A DNA stretch of 64,000 nucleotides, taken from Microvirga sp052114605. GTDB taxonomy: Bacteria > Pseudomonadota > Alphaproteobacteria > Rhizobiales > Beijerinckiaceae. Position 1 is the first letter of the stretch. Each line of letters starts with the position of its first letter. The DNA is taken from assembly GCF_052114605.1 (NCBI RefSeq), contig NZ_JBFRFB010000005.1:265769-329768 (forward strand), given 5' to 3'. The position numbers and the translations under genes are program-made. Below are positions 26,431 through 34,296 of this stretch, one piece after another. The notes under the pieces were generated by a model. It made no database searches and was not told the origin of the DNA. It saw nothing but the letters and a program-made list of their open reading frames with translations.

Positions 26431-26949
26431 ATGTCCACACCGCCGGTCGAGGAAAAGCTCACGCGCAGCGCCGAGCACGCCAAGGAAGCCGCCGTTCAGA
26501 CACAGGAAGCGGCGGAAAATACGCAAGAAGCCGCCGAGCAGACGCAAGCTGCTGCCAAGACGACAGCCAAGGCCACCGTTCAACTGAAGGACAGCGCGGA
26601 CCGACGCACGGAGCTTGCCGCCAACCGCACTGTCTTCGCTGCCGAGCGGACCTATGCCGCCTGGGTGCGCACGGGCCTCGCCTCGCTCGCCTCCGGCATC
26701 GGTGCCCAGAAGCTTCTCGAAGGGGTGGTGCCGTTCTGGATGATCATGTCCACCGGATCAGTGCTGGTGCTGTTCAGCGCCTTTTGCTTCGCGGCGGCCG
26801 TCTGGCGACAGATCTTCACCGGCGCGCAGCCGCCTCACCCGGACGTGAGGCAACTCGCGCCCGCCATGCTGGTCCTCTTCAACGGCTTCCTGGCTCTCGT
26901 CTCGCTCGCAGCCCTGTTCGGTCTATGGTTCGGGAAGATGGGAGGGTAA
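26431..26949 (+). CDS. DUF202 (YidH-like) membrane protein with helical N-terminus
   Basis: A 172-residue protein in two parts. Residues 1-58 are almost all Ala, Glu, Gln, Thr and Lys, with repeats such as TQEAAENTQEAAEQTQAAAK, likely a long amphipathic helix or coiled coil. From residue 60 the DUF202 domain begins (RTELAANRTVFAAERTYAAW) with three hydrophobic helices. DUF202 proteins are inner-membrane proteins without a settled role. AAGGAGG lies directly before ATG 26431. Confidence 0.83.
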   Translation: MSTPPVEEKLTRSAEHAKEAAVQTQEAAENTQEAAEQTQAAAKTTAKATVQLKDSADRRTELAANRTVFAAERTYAAWVRTGLASLASGIGAQKLLEGVVPFWMIMSTGSVLVLFSAFCFAAAVWRQIFTGAQPPHPDVRQLAPAMLVLFNGFLALVSLAALFGLWFGKMGG

Positions 26950-27089
26950 ATCCGCTGTCATCCGGTGCGCCAAAGGCGAGCCCGACCCGAAGGGCCGCGC
27001 CGAAGGCGTGGAAACACATAACTACGACGTTGCCGAGGAAAGCGCAACGGAACCCGCAAGCTTCATTCTACATCTGTGATGGCTATGGG

Positions 27090-27117
27090 TTCCGGGCTCC
27101 GCTGCGCGGCCCCGGAA
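27090..27117. terminator. Hairpin between convergent DUF202 and adenosine kinase genes
   Basis: Arms TTCCGGG/CCCGGAA (27090-27096 with 27111-27117) enclose a second stem CCGC-TGC-GCGG. The hairpin ends 17 nt from the adenosine kinase stop. No strong T-run follows on either strand; GGTTCCGGGCTC...CCCCGGAATGAC is a common intergenic palindrome type in related genomes. Probably a repeat doubling as a transcript end. Confidence 0.5.
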
Positions 27118-27133
27118 TGACAAAGGATGGGTT

Positions 27134-28135
27134 TTACCCCAACAGCCCTTCCTGCTGCGCCAGTTCGCGCAGATTCACCTGCGGGCGGGCGCCGAGGTGG
27201 CTGATGATCTCGGCCGCCGCCAGGCCGCCGAGGCGGGCGCAATCGGTGAGGCTGAGATTCTGCGTCAGGCCGGCGAGGAAGCCCGAGGCGAAGAGGTCGC
27301 CGGCACCAGTGGTGTCAACCACGCGCTCGACCGGGAAAGCGGGAATGGCGAGCGTCTCGCCACGGCTCACCACCAGCGCGCCATCCGCCGAGCGGGTGAC
27401 GACGCCGAGCAGCTTTTCCTCGCGCAAGGCGGCTAGCGCGCTCTCGGCCGAGGAGGTGCCGTAGAGGCTCTGCAGCTCGTGGATATTGGCGAAGAGGATG
27501 TCGAGGCTGCCGTCGCGCATCAGACCGAGGAATTCATCGCGGTAGCGGTCGACGCAGAAGGCGTCGGAGAGGGTCAGCGCCACCTTGTTGCCGGCCTCGT
27601 GCGCGATCTTCACGGCCTTGCGGAAGGCTTCCTTCGCGGCCGGCGGATCCCAGAGATAGCCTTCGAGATAGACGATGCTGGACGCGCGCACCGTGTCCGG
27701 ATGCACGTCGTCGGGCGTGAGATTCTGGCAGGCGCCGAGATAAGTGTTCATGGTGCGCTCGCCGTCCGGCGTCACCAGGATGAAGCTGCGCGCGGTGGCG
27801 GGACCGTCCTGCGCCGGTGTCACGTCGTAATGGACGTCGATGGCTTTCAGGTCGTGCGAGAAAAGCTTGCCGGTCTCGTCGTTCTTCACCTTGCCGATGA
27901 AGCCCGCCTTCACGCCGAAGGAGGCAGCACCCGCCGCCGTGTTGGCGCCCGAGCCGCCCGACACGATAATGGCGGGGCCCATGTCCCGATAGAGCTCCTC
28001 GGCGCGCTCTTCGTCGATGAGCATCATGGCGCCTTTGTGCACCTTCTTCTGGAGCAGAAAGGCCTCGTCGGTATGGGCGAGCACGTCAACGATGGCGTTG
28101 CCGAGCGTGAGCACGTCGATGCGGGTCTGGGACAT
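27134..28135 (-). CDS. Adenosine kinase (PfkB family)
   Basis: A 333-residue ribokinase-family protein, most like alphaproteobacterial adenosine kinases that phosphorylate adenosine to AMP. The N-terminus (DVLTLGNAIVDVLAH), the glycine pair in VSGGSGANTAAGAASFG and the C-terminal DTTGAGD at 274-280 with catalytic Asp280 are all present. Sugar specificity cannot be proven from these motifs alone, because PfkB kinases share them. Convergent with DUF202, divergent from the LysE exporter across 239 nt. Confidence 0.88.
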   Translation of the reverse strand: MSQTRIDVLTLGNAIVDVLAHTDEAFLLQKKVHKGAMMLIDEERAEELYRDMGPAIIVSGGSGANTAAGAASFGVKAGFIGKVKNDETGKLFSHDLKAIDVHYDVTPAQDGPATARSFILVTPDGERTMNTYLGACQNLTPDDVHPDTVRASSIVYLEGYLWDPPAAKEAFRKAVKIAHEAGNKVALTLSDAFCVDRYRDEFLGLMRDGSLDILFANIHELQSLYGTSSAESALAALREEKLLGVVTRSADGALVVSRGETLAIPAFPVERVVDTTGAGDLFASGFLAGLTQNLSLTDCARLGGLAAAEIISHLGARPQVNLRELAQQEGLLG

Positions 28136-28374
28136 GAATTACCATGATGTTGCAAAAGGATGGGGCGCTTTCGCATCCGGAATAAAGGAGGTCAAGCTAA
28201 CTCTGGAAGTTAATGACACCGTCTCATAGTGAGGATTCACTGTTTAAGTTTATAACAGATGATATATTCTATCTCATCTGCGTAACTGGCGACATAGGAT
28301 GGATCACCATCGGGAAGCGCAGATCAAGAAACGCCGTTCGCCTGGGCACTGCAAATAACCAATGAGGTTTTGCC

Positions 28375-29016
28375 ATGTCTGCGACCAGCATTCTTATCAG
28401 TATTCTTGGAGCCCTATTGATCGGTGCCGTGAGCCCTGGCCCGAGCTTCGTTCTCGTTTCCCGAATTGCGATTACAGCTTCCCGTTTGGATGGGCTCGCC
28501 GCCGCCCTTGGAATGGGTCTTGGTGGCGCAGTTTTCGGGGCCTTAGCACTTCTTGGCCTAAGCACTCTGCTTTCTCAGGTCGAGTGGCTCTACCTCGCCC
28601 TCAAGCTGACAGGTGGGGCTTATCTGGTCTATCTAGGCCTGCGCATCTGGAAGGTAGCATCCGAGCCTCTTGAAGTTCCGGATGGCCAAGCCTTCAAGAC
28701 CAACTCTCTTTTGCGCTCGTTCGCCTTTGCCTTCATCACACAGATCAGCAATCCAAAAACGGCCGTTGTTTACGCAAGCATTTTTGCTGCCCTGCTGCCG
28801 CCTTCTCCCCCCATGTGGATGCTGATCATTTTCCCGCCGTTGATCTTCTCGATCGAGGCAGGATGGTATGTCCTGGTTGCGCTCGCCTTCTCGAATAGTC
28901 GTCCACGCTCGCTCTATCTCGGATTCAAACGCTGGATCGATCGGACAGCAGGCTTCGTCATAGGAGCTTTGGGTTTGCGCTTGATTGCCGAGAGTATGAC
29001 ACTGCAAAAATCATAG
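28375..29016 (+). CDS. LysE/RhtB-family amino acid exporter
   Basis: A 213-residue six-helix transporter. The family signature GAVSPGPSFVLVSRIAITASR is near the N-terminus, followed by GLAAALGMGLGGAVFGALALLG, KLTGGAYLVYLGLRIWK and the NPKTAVVYASIFAALLP loop. LysE-type proteins export amino acids or homoserine lactones; the substrate is unknown. GAGG lies before ATG 28375. The upstream gap is AT-rich and contains a CAGATGA/TCATCTG dyad (28256-28262 and 28274-28280), a possible operator. Confidence 0.88.
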   Translation: MSATSILISILGALLIGAVSPGPSFVLVSRIAITASRLDGLAAALGMGLGGAVFGALALLGLSTLLSQVEWLYLALKLTGGAYLVYLGLRIWKVASEPLEVPDGQAFKTNSLLRSFAFAFITQISNPKTAVVYASIFAALLPPSPPMWMLIIFPPLIFSIEAGWYVLVALAFSNSRPRSLYLGFKRWIDRTAGFVIGALGLRLIAESMTLQKS

Positions 29017-29071
29017 AAACGAGAATGACGTTTTGCTCGGACCGCACAAATTCCGAGCAGAAGAGCCCCTC

Positions 29072-29479
29072 TCAAACCGCATCCTGCACGGCCTGAATCG
29101 GTACAAGCGCGCGCCGCTCACGGCTTTGCGCGCGGTCGAGGATGGTCAACATGTCCTCGAGTTCACTCTCGGAGAGAAACCGGATTTCGCGGGCGAGGCG
29201 GTTGGCGAGGAGCGTGGCTTTCGGATCGGCGCTGGCGGTGTCGATTTTAGCGCGCGGGTCGGAGAGGTCGGCGAGGCGCTTCAGCTCGTCGGCCTCGTCC
29301 CAGATGATGTGAAAATATTGCAGCACGCCCTGAATGAGAGCCCAGGTGGGCTTGCCGCGCTCGCCACGCTCGAGGGCCGAGAGATAGGCGCTCGATACGC
29401 CGAGATGCGCGGCCATGTCCTTCAACATGAGCCCGCGCTCACGGCGCAGCTGCCGCACCCGTTCGCCAAAGGGAGTCAT
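29072..29479 (-). CDS. XRE-family helix-turn-helix regulator
   Basis: A 135-residue protein with an N-terminal Cro/CI HTH at about 5-60 (FGERVRQLRRERGLMLKDMAAHLGVSSAYLSALERG) and a C-terminal helical region (LANRLAREIRFLSESELEDMLTIL). ATG 29479 has AGGA 7 nt before it and lies 5 nt after the Smr stop. It is therefore the last gene of the Tim44-mltA-smr-xre transcript. This XRE type is conserved at that spot in Hyphomicrobiales; its targets are unknown. Confidence 0.87.
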   Translation of the reverse strand: MTPFGERVRQLRRERGLMLKDMAAHLGVSSAYLSALERGERGKPTWALIQGVLQYFHIIWDEADELKRLADLSDPRAKIDTASADPKATLLANRLAREIRFLSESELEDMLTILDRAQSRERRALVPIQAVQDAV

Positions 29480-29483
29480 CGCA

Positions 29484-30047
29484 CTATCCTGCACCCCGCC
29501 TGCGGCGGAGCCTGACATAGATTGCACCGGAACCGCCGTGTTGGGGAGAGGCTTCCTCGAAGCCGACCACAAGAGATCTGAGGTCGGGCAGGCGCAGCCA
29601 ATGGGGCACCATGCGCCGCAGCACGCCGCGCTCGTCGAACAGGCCTCCGGTGGCAGCGCCGCCCTTGCCGGTGATCACCAGCACGACGCTGTAGCCGGAA
29701 TTCTGGGCCTGATGGAGGAAGCGCAGCAGCGCGAAATGCGCCTCTTCCTGACGCATGCCGTGCAGGTCGATGACGCTGTCCACCTCCTTGCGGCCCCGGC
29801 GGAGCGCAACCAGAGTTTTGCGCTCGACTGGAGCAAGCGGCGGCATGGACGGCTTCTTCGCCGGAAGTGATGGCGGGGCCGGGGAGGGTGCCATGATCTT
29901 CGGTGGCGGCGCGGTGGCGGGCTCGTCCTCCGGTTCGGGCGCGGGCAGGGGCAGTTTGCCCTTCATGGGCGTGACATGGCGCGCCACATGGGACCAGAGC
30001 CGTCGCTCCTCCGCGGTCAGCTGACGTGTACGGCGGCGCTTGGTCAT
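29484..30047 (-). CDS. Smr/MutS2-type nuclease domain protein
   Basis: A 187-residue protein: basic start TKRRRTRQLTAEERRLWSHVARHVTPM, a Pro-rich linker at about 35-75, then an Smr domain from about 95 with VIDLHGMRQEEAHFALLRFL, the LVITGKGG loop and RSLVVGFEEASPQHGGSGAIYVRL. Stand-alone Smr domains have nicking or ribonuclease activity, and some act in ribosome rescue. The role of this short alphaproteobacterial form is not known. It starts 10 nt after the MltA stop. Confidence 0.88.
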   Translation of the reverse strand: MTKRRRTRQLTAEERRLWSHVARHVTPMKGKLPLPAPEPEDEPATAPPPKIMAPSPAPPSLPAKKPSMPPLAPVERKTLVALRRGRKEVDSVIDLHGMRQEEAHFALLRFLHQAQNSGYSVVLVITGKGGAATGGLFDERGVLRRMVPHWLRLPDLRSLVVGFEEASPQHGGSGAIYVRLRRRRGAG

Positions 30048-30057
30048 GGAGAGGTGA

Positions 30058-31230
30058 TCATCCGGCTTTCGGATGCAGCACCACGAAGCGAGTGGTGTGG
30101 CGCAGAAGGCCCGCGCGAACGCCCGCCTCATCGCCGCTGCCGAAGAAGAAATCGCCCCGCGCCGGGCCGACGATGGCCGAGCCCGTATCCTGCGCGATCA
30201 TGAGACGCCGCAGAGGCTCGGCTTTTTCGAGCGAGAACGGCAGCTCGCCCTCCAGCCAGAAGGGCAGACCATAGGTCCAGAGCGAGCGATCCACTGCCAG
30301 GCTGCGCCCCGGCACGAGGGGAATGCCCGCCCCGCCGATGGGCCCATCGTCAGGGGCCAGCTCATCGGCCTCCCGGAAGAAGATGTAGGATTGGTTCTGG
30401 CGCATCAGGTCCTTGGCGGGACCGGGATTGTCCTTCAACCAGCCCATGAGCTTGGCGAGCGTCATGGTTTCCAGATCCATCTCGCCCCGCTGCACCAGGA
30501 CGCGCCCGATGGAGGTGTAAGGACGGCCGTTGCGCCCGGCATAGGCCACGCGCATCACCGAACCGTCGTCGAGCCGGATGCGGGAGGAGCCCTGAACATG
30601 GATAATGAAGGCCTCACCCGGTTCGCGCAGATAAACCACGGGCTTTGCCTTTGACCCGAGCGCGCCGCTCTCGATGGCGGCGCGATCTGGATAAGGCTCG
30701 TAACCCTCCTTGGCGGTGCGGCGCCCAGCTTGGAAGCTTTTGTCGATGCCGGGCAGGGACTGCCCCTGCGCGATCGTCACGAGGTCGTCGGGGCGGGCGA
30801 GCAGGGGCACCTTGAAGGTGGCGTTGGGCGTGCGCGAACCCAGAAATTCGGGCTCGTAGTATCCGGTGAGAAAGCCGCGGCCCTCATGAGGATGAATGGC
30901 GAAGGGCTGGAAATGCGTCTCGAAGAACCGGCGCGCCTGAGCCCGTGACAAATTCTTCGATTTAAATGCCTCCCGGCAAACGGCCAGCAGGCGTTTTTCG
31001 GGAGCCTTCGCCAGGCGCAGTTCGGCGGAGCTGGCCTCGAGCGCGCGGCAGGACCGGAGGAAGGCCTTGAAGGCGGCGGCATGGTCGTCATCGGCCCAGC
31101 CCGCCAAATCCTTGAAGGAAAGGGGCTCCAGGCGCGCCTGCCCCATCAGGCCGGACGCCGCCTCAGCCGACGGCATGCTCATTGTCCCGATGAGGAAACA
31201 CGCGAGGAGGGCTCGCCCCGCATGGATCAT
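30058..31230 (-). CDS. mltA: Membrane-bound lytic murein transglycosylase A (MltA)
   Basis: MltA cuts peptidoglycan glycan strands to 1,6-anhydromuropeptides in the periplasm. The 390-residue protein has a signal peptide (about 1-24, MIHAGRALLACFLIGTMSMP) without an obvious lipobox. The MltA barrel domain includes FLTGYYEPEFLGSR, and the C-terminal 3D-type domain has IAQDTGSAIVGPARGDFFFG with catalytic aspartates. ATG 31230 overlaps the Tim44 stop (ATGA), which settles the start; the frame is open 69 nt further up but without a family match. Confidence 0.94.
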   Translation of the reverse strand: MIHAGRALLACFLIGTMSMPSAEAASGLMGQARLEPLSFKDLAGWADDDHAAAFKAFLRSCRALEASSAELRLAKAPEKRLLAVCREAFKSKNLSRAQARRFFETHFQPFAIHPHEGRGFLTGYYEPEFLGSRTPNATFKVPLLARPDDLVTIAQGQSLPGIDKSFQAGRRTAKEGYEPYPDRAAIESGALGSKAKPVVYLREPGEAFIIHVQGSSRIRLDDGSVMRVAYAGRNGRPYTSIGRVLVQRGEMDLETMTLAKLMGWLKDNPGPAKDLMRQNQSYIFFREADELAPDDGPIGGAGIPLVPGRSLAVDRSLWTYGLPFWLEGELPFSLEKAEPLRRLMIAQDTGSAIVGPARGDFFFGSGDEAGVRAGLLRHTTRFVVLHPKAG

Positions 31231-31949
31231 TGCCCCGCTTCGGTGGCGACCAGCTGCCAGTTCGGATCGCGGCTGCCGAGCTGGCGGGCGAAGGTCCACA
31301 CATCGGTGACCTCGGCAACGCTGTCGGGGCTACCGTCCACCACGATGCCGGAGGTGTCGCGGGTGACGGTGATCAGCTGCGAAACGAAACGCACCGCAAC
31401 CTGGCCCGTCTTGCCGTGAATTTCGGCGCCGGCCATCTCTGCCTTGTCGATGGAGACGAACGTGGTTTCAACCCGCTCGCCGCGCTGCTCGCGCTCCGTG
31501 ATGGCGCGCTCGAAACCCTCATAGACTTCCCGGGAGAGAAGATCCTTGAGCGTCTTGCGGTCACCGACGGCAAAGGCGCTGACGATCATCTCATAGGCGG
31601 ATTTGGCACCCTCGAGAAATTCGGGAGCGTCGAAATTCGGCTCGGTGCGGGCGATCTCGTCGAGAGCCGCCGCCATGGGCGTGCCAGGTGCGGCGATGCC
31701 CTTCCAGCGCTCGGCGGTCTGAACCTCGGCGGCCGGGCGGGTGCCGTTGGTGCCGGGCAAGCGCACCACATTGTGATCGGGCTCCGCCGGCTGATTGCCC
31801 GGACGCAAAGGAGCATCGCGGCGCGACAGGGGATCGAAAGGAGGTTGCTCGCTGCCGGTCTTCTGCCCCAGCACCGAGCGAAGGCGCCAGATCACGAAGA
31901 TCGCGAGAACGATAAAAATGAGGGTCGTGATGTCGAAGGAGTCCTGCAT
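31227..31949 (-). CDS. Tim44/TimA-domain protein
   Basis: A 240-residue protein with one N-terminal transmembrane helix (about 8-24, TTLIFIVLAIFVIWRL), a Pro-rich linker, and a C-terminal Tim44-like domain (FLEGAKSAYEMIVSAFAVGDRKTLKDLLS, ending VTDVWTFARQL). The domain is shared with mitochondrial Tim44, and alphaproteobacterial TimA is thought to be the ancestral inner-membrane form. It heads the operon with mltA, smr and xre and is divergent from secB, another protein-export gene. Confidence 0.9.
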   Translation of the reverse strand: MQDSFDITTLIFIVLAIFVIWRLRSVLGQKTGSEQPPFDPLSRRDAPLRPGNQPAEPDHNVVRLPGTNGTRPAAEVQTAERWKGIAAPGTPMAAALDEIARTEPNFDAPEFLEGAKSAYEMIVSAFAVGDRKTLKDLLSREVYEGFERAITEREQRGERVETTFVSIDKAEMAGAEIHGKTGQVAVRFVSQLITVTRDTSGIVVDGSPDSVAEVTDVWTFARQLGSRDPNWQLVATEAGQ

Positions 31950-32178
31950 CGTCGATCCGTTGTCAGCCTATCGGGATCCGGCGGTGAGCCGGGCATACCC
32001 CAAAGGGAGAAGGTGTGATCCTTTGCATATGGGGCCTAGGGGTCGTAACATCCACCTTTCCCCGCGACAAGCGAAGGAGTCTCGCAAAATCGGGGCTTGA
32101 GAAATCGGGACCTTGCAAAATCTTGCCTCTCGCGCCGGAAACATGATAGCGCGGAGTTCCACGGCCCGTTGCCGATCA

Positions 32179-32198
32179 GGCGCTTTCGAGAAAGCGCC
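32179..32198 (+). promoter_or_regulatory. Hairpin in the secB leader
   Basis: A perfect 8-bp stem GGCGCTTT/AAAGCGCC with loop CGAG stands 43 nt before the secB ATG, in the 292-nt gap shared with the divergent Tim44 gene. No T-run follows, so it is more likely part of the 5' untranslated region than a terminator. I see no convincing promoter in this gap. Confidence 0.35.
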
Positions 32199-32241
32199 AC
32201 GTCCGGGCTCGACCGATACACCTCTTCGGAGCACGAAAACC

Positions 32242-32730
32242 ATGGCCGACAACCCGGCAAACAACGGAGCAACCGGCGCAGCACCCGCGCTGAACGCTCT
32301 CGCTCAGTACTGCAAGGATTTCTCGTTCGAGAATCCCAACGCCCCCCGCTCCCTGCAGCAGCAGGCGGAAGGCCCACAGATCAATCTGCAGGTCAACGTG
32401 AACGCCAAGCAGCTGGCCGATGCCGATTTCGAGGTGGACCTGACCCTCGAGGGCGACGCCAAGGTCGGCGGCAAGGACGTGCTCTTTGCCTTCGAGCTCA
32501 CCTATTCCGGCGTGTTCCGCGTCCAGAACATCCCGCAGGACCAGCTGCACCCGGTCGTCATGATCGAGTGCCCACGCCTCCTGTTCCCCTTCGCCCGCCA
32601 GATGGTGGCCGAAGCGGTGCGCAACGGCGGCTTCCCGCCCCTCTATATCGACCCGATCGACTTCGTGGCCCTCTACCGCCAGCGCGCGGCCGAGGTTCAG
32701 GGTCAGCAGGGCGGACAGACCCTGTCGTAA
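32242..32730 (+). CDS. secB: Protein-export chaperone SecB
   Basis: SecB is a tetrameric cytosolic chaperone that holds preproteins unfolded and delivers them to SecA. The 162-residue protein shows the family core: YCKDFSFENPNAP, INLQVNVNAKQLADADFEVDLTL, ELTYSGVFRVQNIP and CPRLLFPFARQMVAEAVRNGGFPPLYIDPIDF. ATG 32242 gives the usual start; the frame stays open to 32113 but that part is unlike SecB. A terminator follows. Confidence 0.97.
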   Translation: MADNPANNGATGAAPALNALAQYCKDFSFENPNAPRSLQQQAEGPQINLQVNVNAKQLADADFEVDLTLEGDAKVGGKDVLFAFELTYSGVFRVQNIPQDQLHPVVMIECPRLLFPFARQMVAEAVRNGGFPPLYIDPIDFVALYRQRAAEVQGQQGGQTLS

Positions 32731-32755
32731 GACAGTTCGGTTTTTCTAAAATGCG

Positions 32756-32787
32756 AAGGCGGAGCAGGCGACTGCTCCGCCCTTTTT
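32756..32787 (+). terminator. Rho-independent terminator of secB
   Basis: Stem GCGGAGCAG/CTGCTCCGC (32759-32767 with 32772-32780, loop GCGA), flanked by AAG/CTT, followed by five T residues at 32783-32787. It lies 26 nt after the secB stop. Confidence 0.9.
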
Positions 32788-32837
32788 GTTTCGTGTGCGG
32801 CTCTCAATTGAGGAGGCTCGCAGGTGACACCCATGCA

Positions 32838-32929
32838 CCGTCATGGCCGGCCTTGTGCCGGCCATCCCGATCCGAAAAGCGCGGCGCTTTGCACAAGCGT
32901 CATCACCGGCACAAGGCCGGTGATGACGT
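32838..32929. repeat. Paired-hairpin (BIME-like) repeat
   Basis: Two hairpins in tandem: ATGGCCGGC-CTTGT-GCCGGCCAT (32843-32865), and a 13-bp stem CGTCATCACCGGC/GCCGGTGATGACG (32898-32910 with 32916-32928), separated by CCCGATCCGAAAAGCGCGGCG. It sits between the convergent secB and dnaQ genes and is the inverted form of the element at 15961-16052 and 19223-19314. Confidence 0.85.
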
Positions 32930-32950
32930 GAGAAAGCCTGTCAGTAACTT

Positions 32951-33679
32951 TTAGGACGAACTCTCCGGCGAGCCCTCGCCGATATATTCGCGCCAGAGTG
33001 CGGTCGCGCCGAGTTGTTCTATGAAAGCAGCGTGAGCTTCACGTTCCGCATCCGTCAAGCGCGAGATCAGGGTGCGCTGGCGGATCTCGCGCGGTGCGCC
33101 CGCACCGGAGCGCATGGCGGAACCGGCTCCCTTCGCGGGCTGCGCGGTGAGATCGAAGCCAACCTGGCGGCCGCCGATCAGCTCGATATAGACCTCAGCC
33201 AGGATTTCTGAGTCGAGCAACGCGCCGTGCTTCGTGCGCTTGGAATTGTCGATGCCGTAGCGCGAACAGAGCGCATCGAGGCTGTTGCCTGCACCCGGAT
33301 GCTTGCGCCGCGCCATGAGGAGCGTGTCGACCACGTCGGACAGATTGATCGTCGAGTGGCCGGTGCGCGCGAATTCCGCGTTGATGAAGCCGATATCGAA
33401 CGGTGCGTTATGGATGACGAGGCGGCCATCGCGGATGAACTCGTTGAACTCGTCGGCGATGGTGGCGAAGACCGGCTTATCGGCGAGAAATTCGTTGCTC
33501 AGTCCGTGCACCGCGAAGGCGCCGGGATGAACCGGGAATTCCGGATTGATGTAGACGTGATAGGTCTTGCCGGTGGGGATGTGGTTGAGAAGTTCGACGC
33601 AGCCGATTTCGACGATCCGGTCGCCCTTGGCGTGGTCGGTGCCGGTGGTTTCGGTATCGAGAACAATCTCACGCAACAT
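32951..33679 (-). CDS. dnaQ: DNA polymerase III epsilon subunit (3'-5' proofreading exonuclease)
   Basis: DnaQ is the proofreading exonuclease of the replicative polymerase. In the 242-residue protein the DEDDh exonuclease motifs are intact: LDTETTG (ExoI), HNAPFDIGFI (ExoII) and KHGALLDSEIL (ExoIII with His and Asp). The C-terminus holds the basic segment that contacts the alpha subunit. ATG 33679 starts 2 nt after the coaE stop. It is the last gene of the minus-strand block that begins at ppsR, next to the presumed origin. Confidence 0.96.
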   Translation of the reverse strand: MLREIVLDTETTGTDHAKGDRIVEIGCVELLNHIPTGKTYHVYINPEFPVHPGAFAVHGLSNEFLADKPVFATIADEFNEFIRDGRLVIHNAPFDIGFINAEFARTGHSTINLSDVVDTLLMARRKHPGAGNSLDALCSRYGIDNSKRTKHGALLDSEILAEVYIELIGGRQVGFDLTAQPAKGAGSAMRSGAGAPREIRQRTLISRLTDAEREAHAAFIEQLGATALWREYIGEGSPESSS

Positions 33680-33681
33680 CG

Positions 33682-34296
33682 TCAAACACCTGTCTTCACA
33701 ATTTCGTTGTGCCGTCCCGGCCGCCCGGCGAGGCAGGCGAGGATGGATCGCACCTGCGCTCTCGCTGAATCGAAACCCCGGCTGGTATCGACCAGGAAAT
33801 GCGCGCGGGCGCGCTTCTCCCGATCCGGCATCTGCTTAGCGAGGATCGCACGAAAAGTCTCCTCCGTCATGCCCGGCCGCGCCATGACGCGTTGCCGCTG
33901 CACATCTGCGGGTGCGGTCACGACGAGCACGGCATCGCAGCGCTTCTCGCTACTGGTCTCGAACAGCAGCGGAATGTCGAGCACGGCGATGGTCGTCGTG
34001 ACGGAGGACAAAAATTTTTGTTCTTCCTCACGTACCAAGGGATGCACGATGGATTCGAGCTGCTTCATTTTTTCAGCATCATTCAACACGACCGCACCGA
34101 GCTTGCGGCGATCAACAGCTCCATCGACAACGGTGCCGGGAAAAGCCCGCTCGATCAGTGCTGCTGCGCGTCCGCGATAGAGCGCGTGCACGGATGCATC
34201 CGCATCGTGAACCGGGACGCCGAGCTGCCGGAAGAGATCGGCGGTGGCCGATTTTCCCATGCCGATGGAGCCGGTGAGTCCCAGAACAAACGTCAT
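33682..34296 (-). CDS. coaE: Dephospho-CoA kinase
   Basis: CoaE adds the 3'-phosphate in the last step of coenzyme A synthesis. The 204-residue P-loop kinase starts MTFVLGLTGSIGMGKSATAD (P-loop at 8-16), with PVHDADASVHALY, IVHPLVREEE and LDIPLLFET, which define the family. The start overlaps the aroE stop in an ATGA. With coaA at 24.5 kb, two of the CoA pathway steps are encoded in the window. Confidence 0.96.
   Translation of the reverse strand: MTFVLGLTGSIGMGKSATADLFRQLGVPVHDADASVHALYRGRAAALIERAFPGTVVDGAVDRRKLGAVVLNDAEKMKQLESIVHPLVREEEQKFLSSVTTTIAVLDIPLLFETSSEKRCDAVLVVTAPADVQRQRVMARPGMTEETFRAILAKQMPDREKRARAHFLVDTSRGFDSARAQVRSILACLAGRPGRHNEIVKTGV

Noticed and set aside
29034..29059. TGCTCGG/CCGAGCA hairpin between the convergent LysE and XRE genes
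   Set aside because: Twelve-base loop and no T-run on either strand; too weak to call a terminator.
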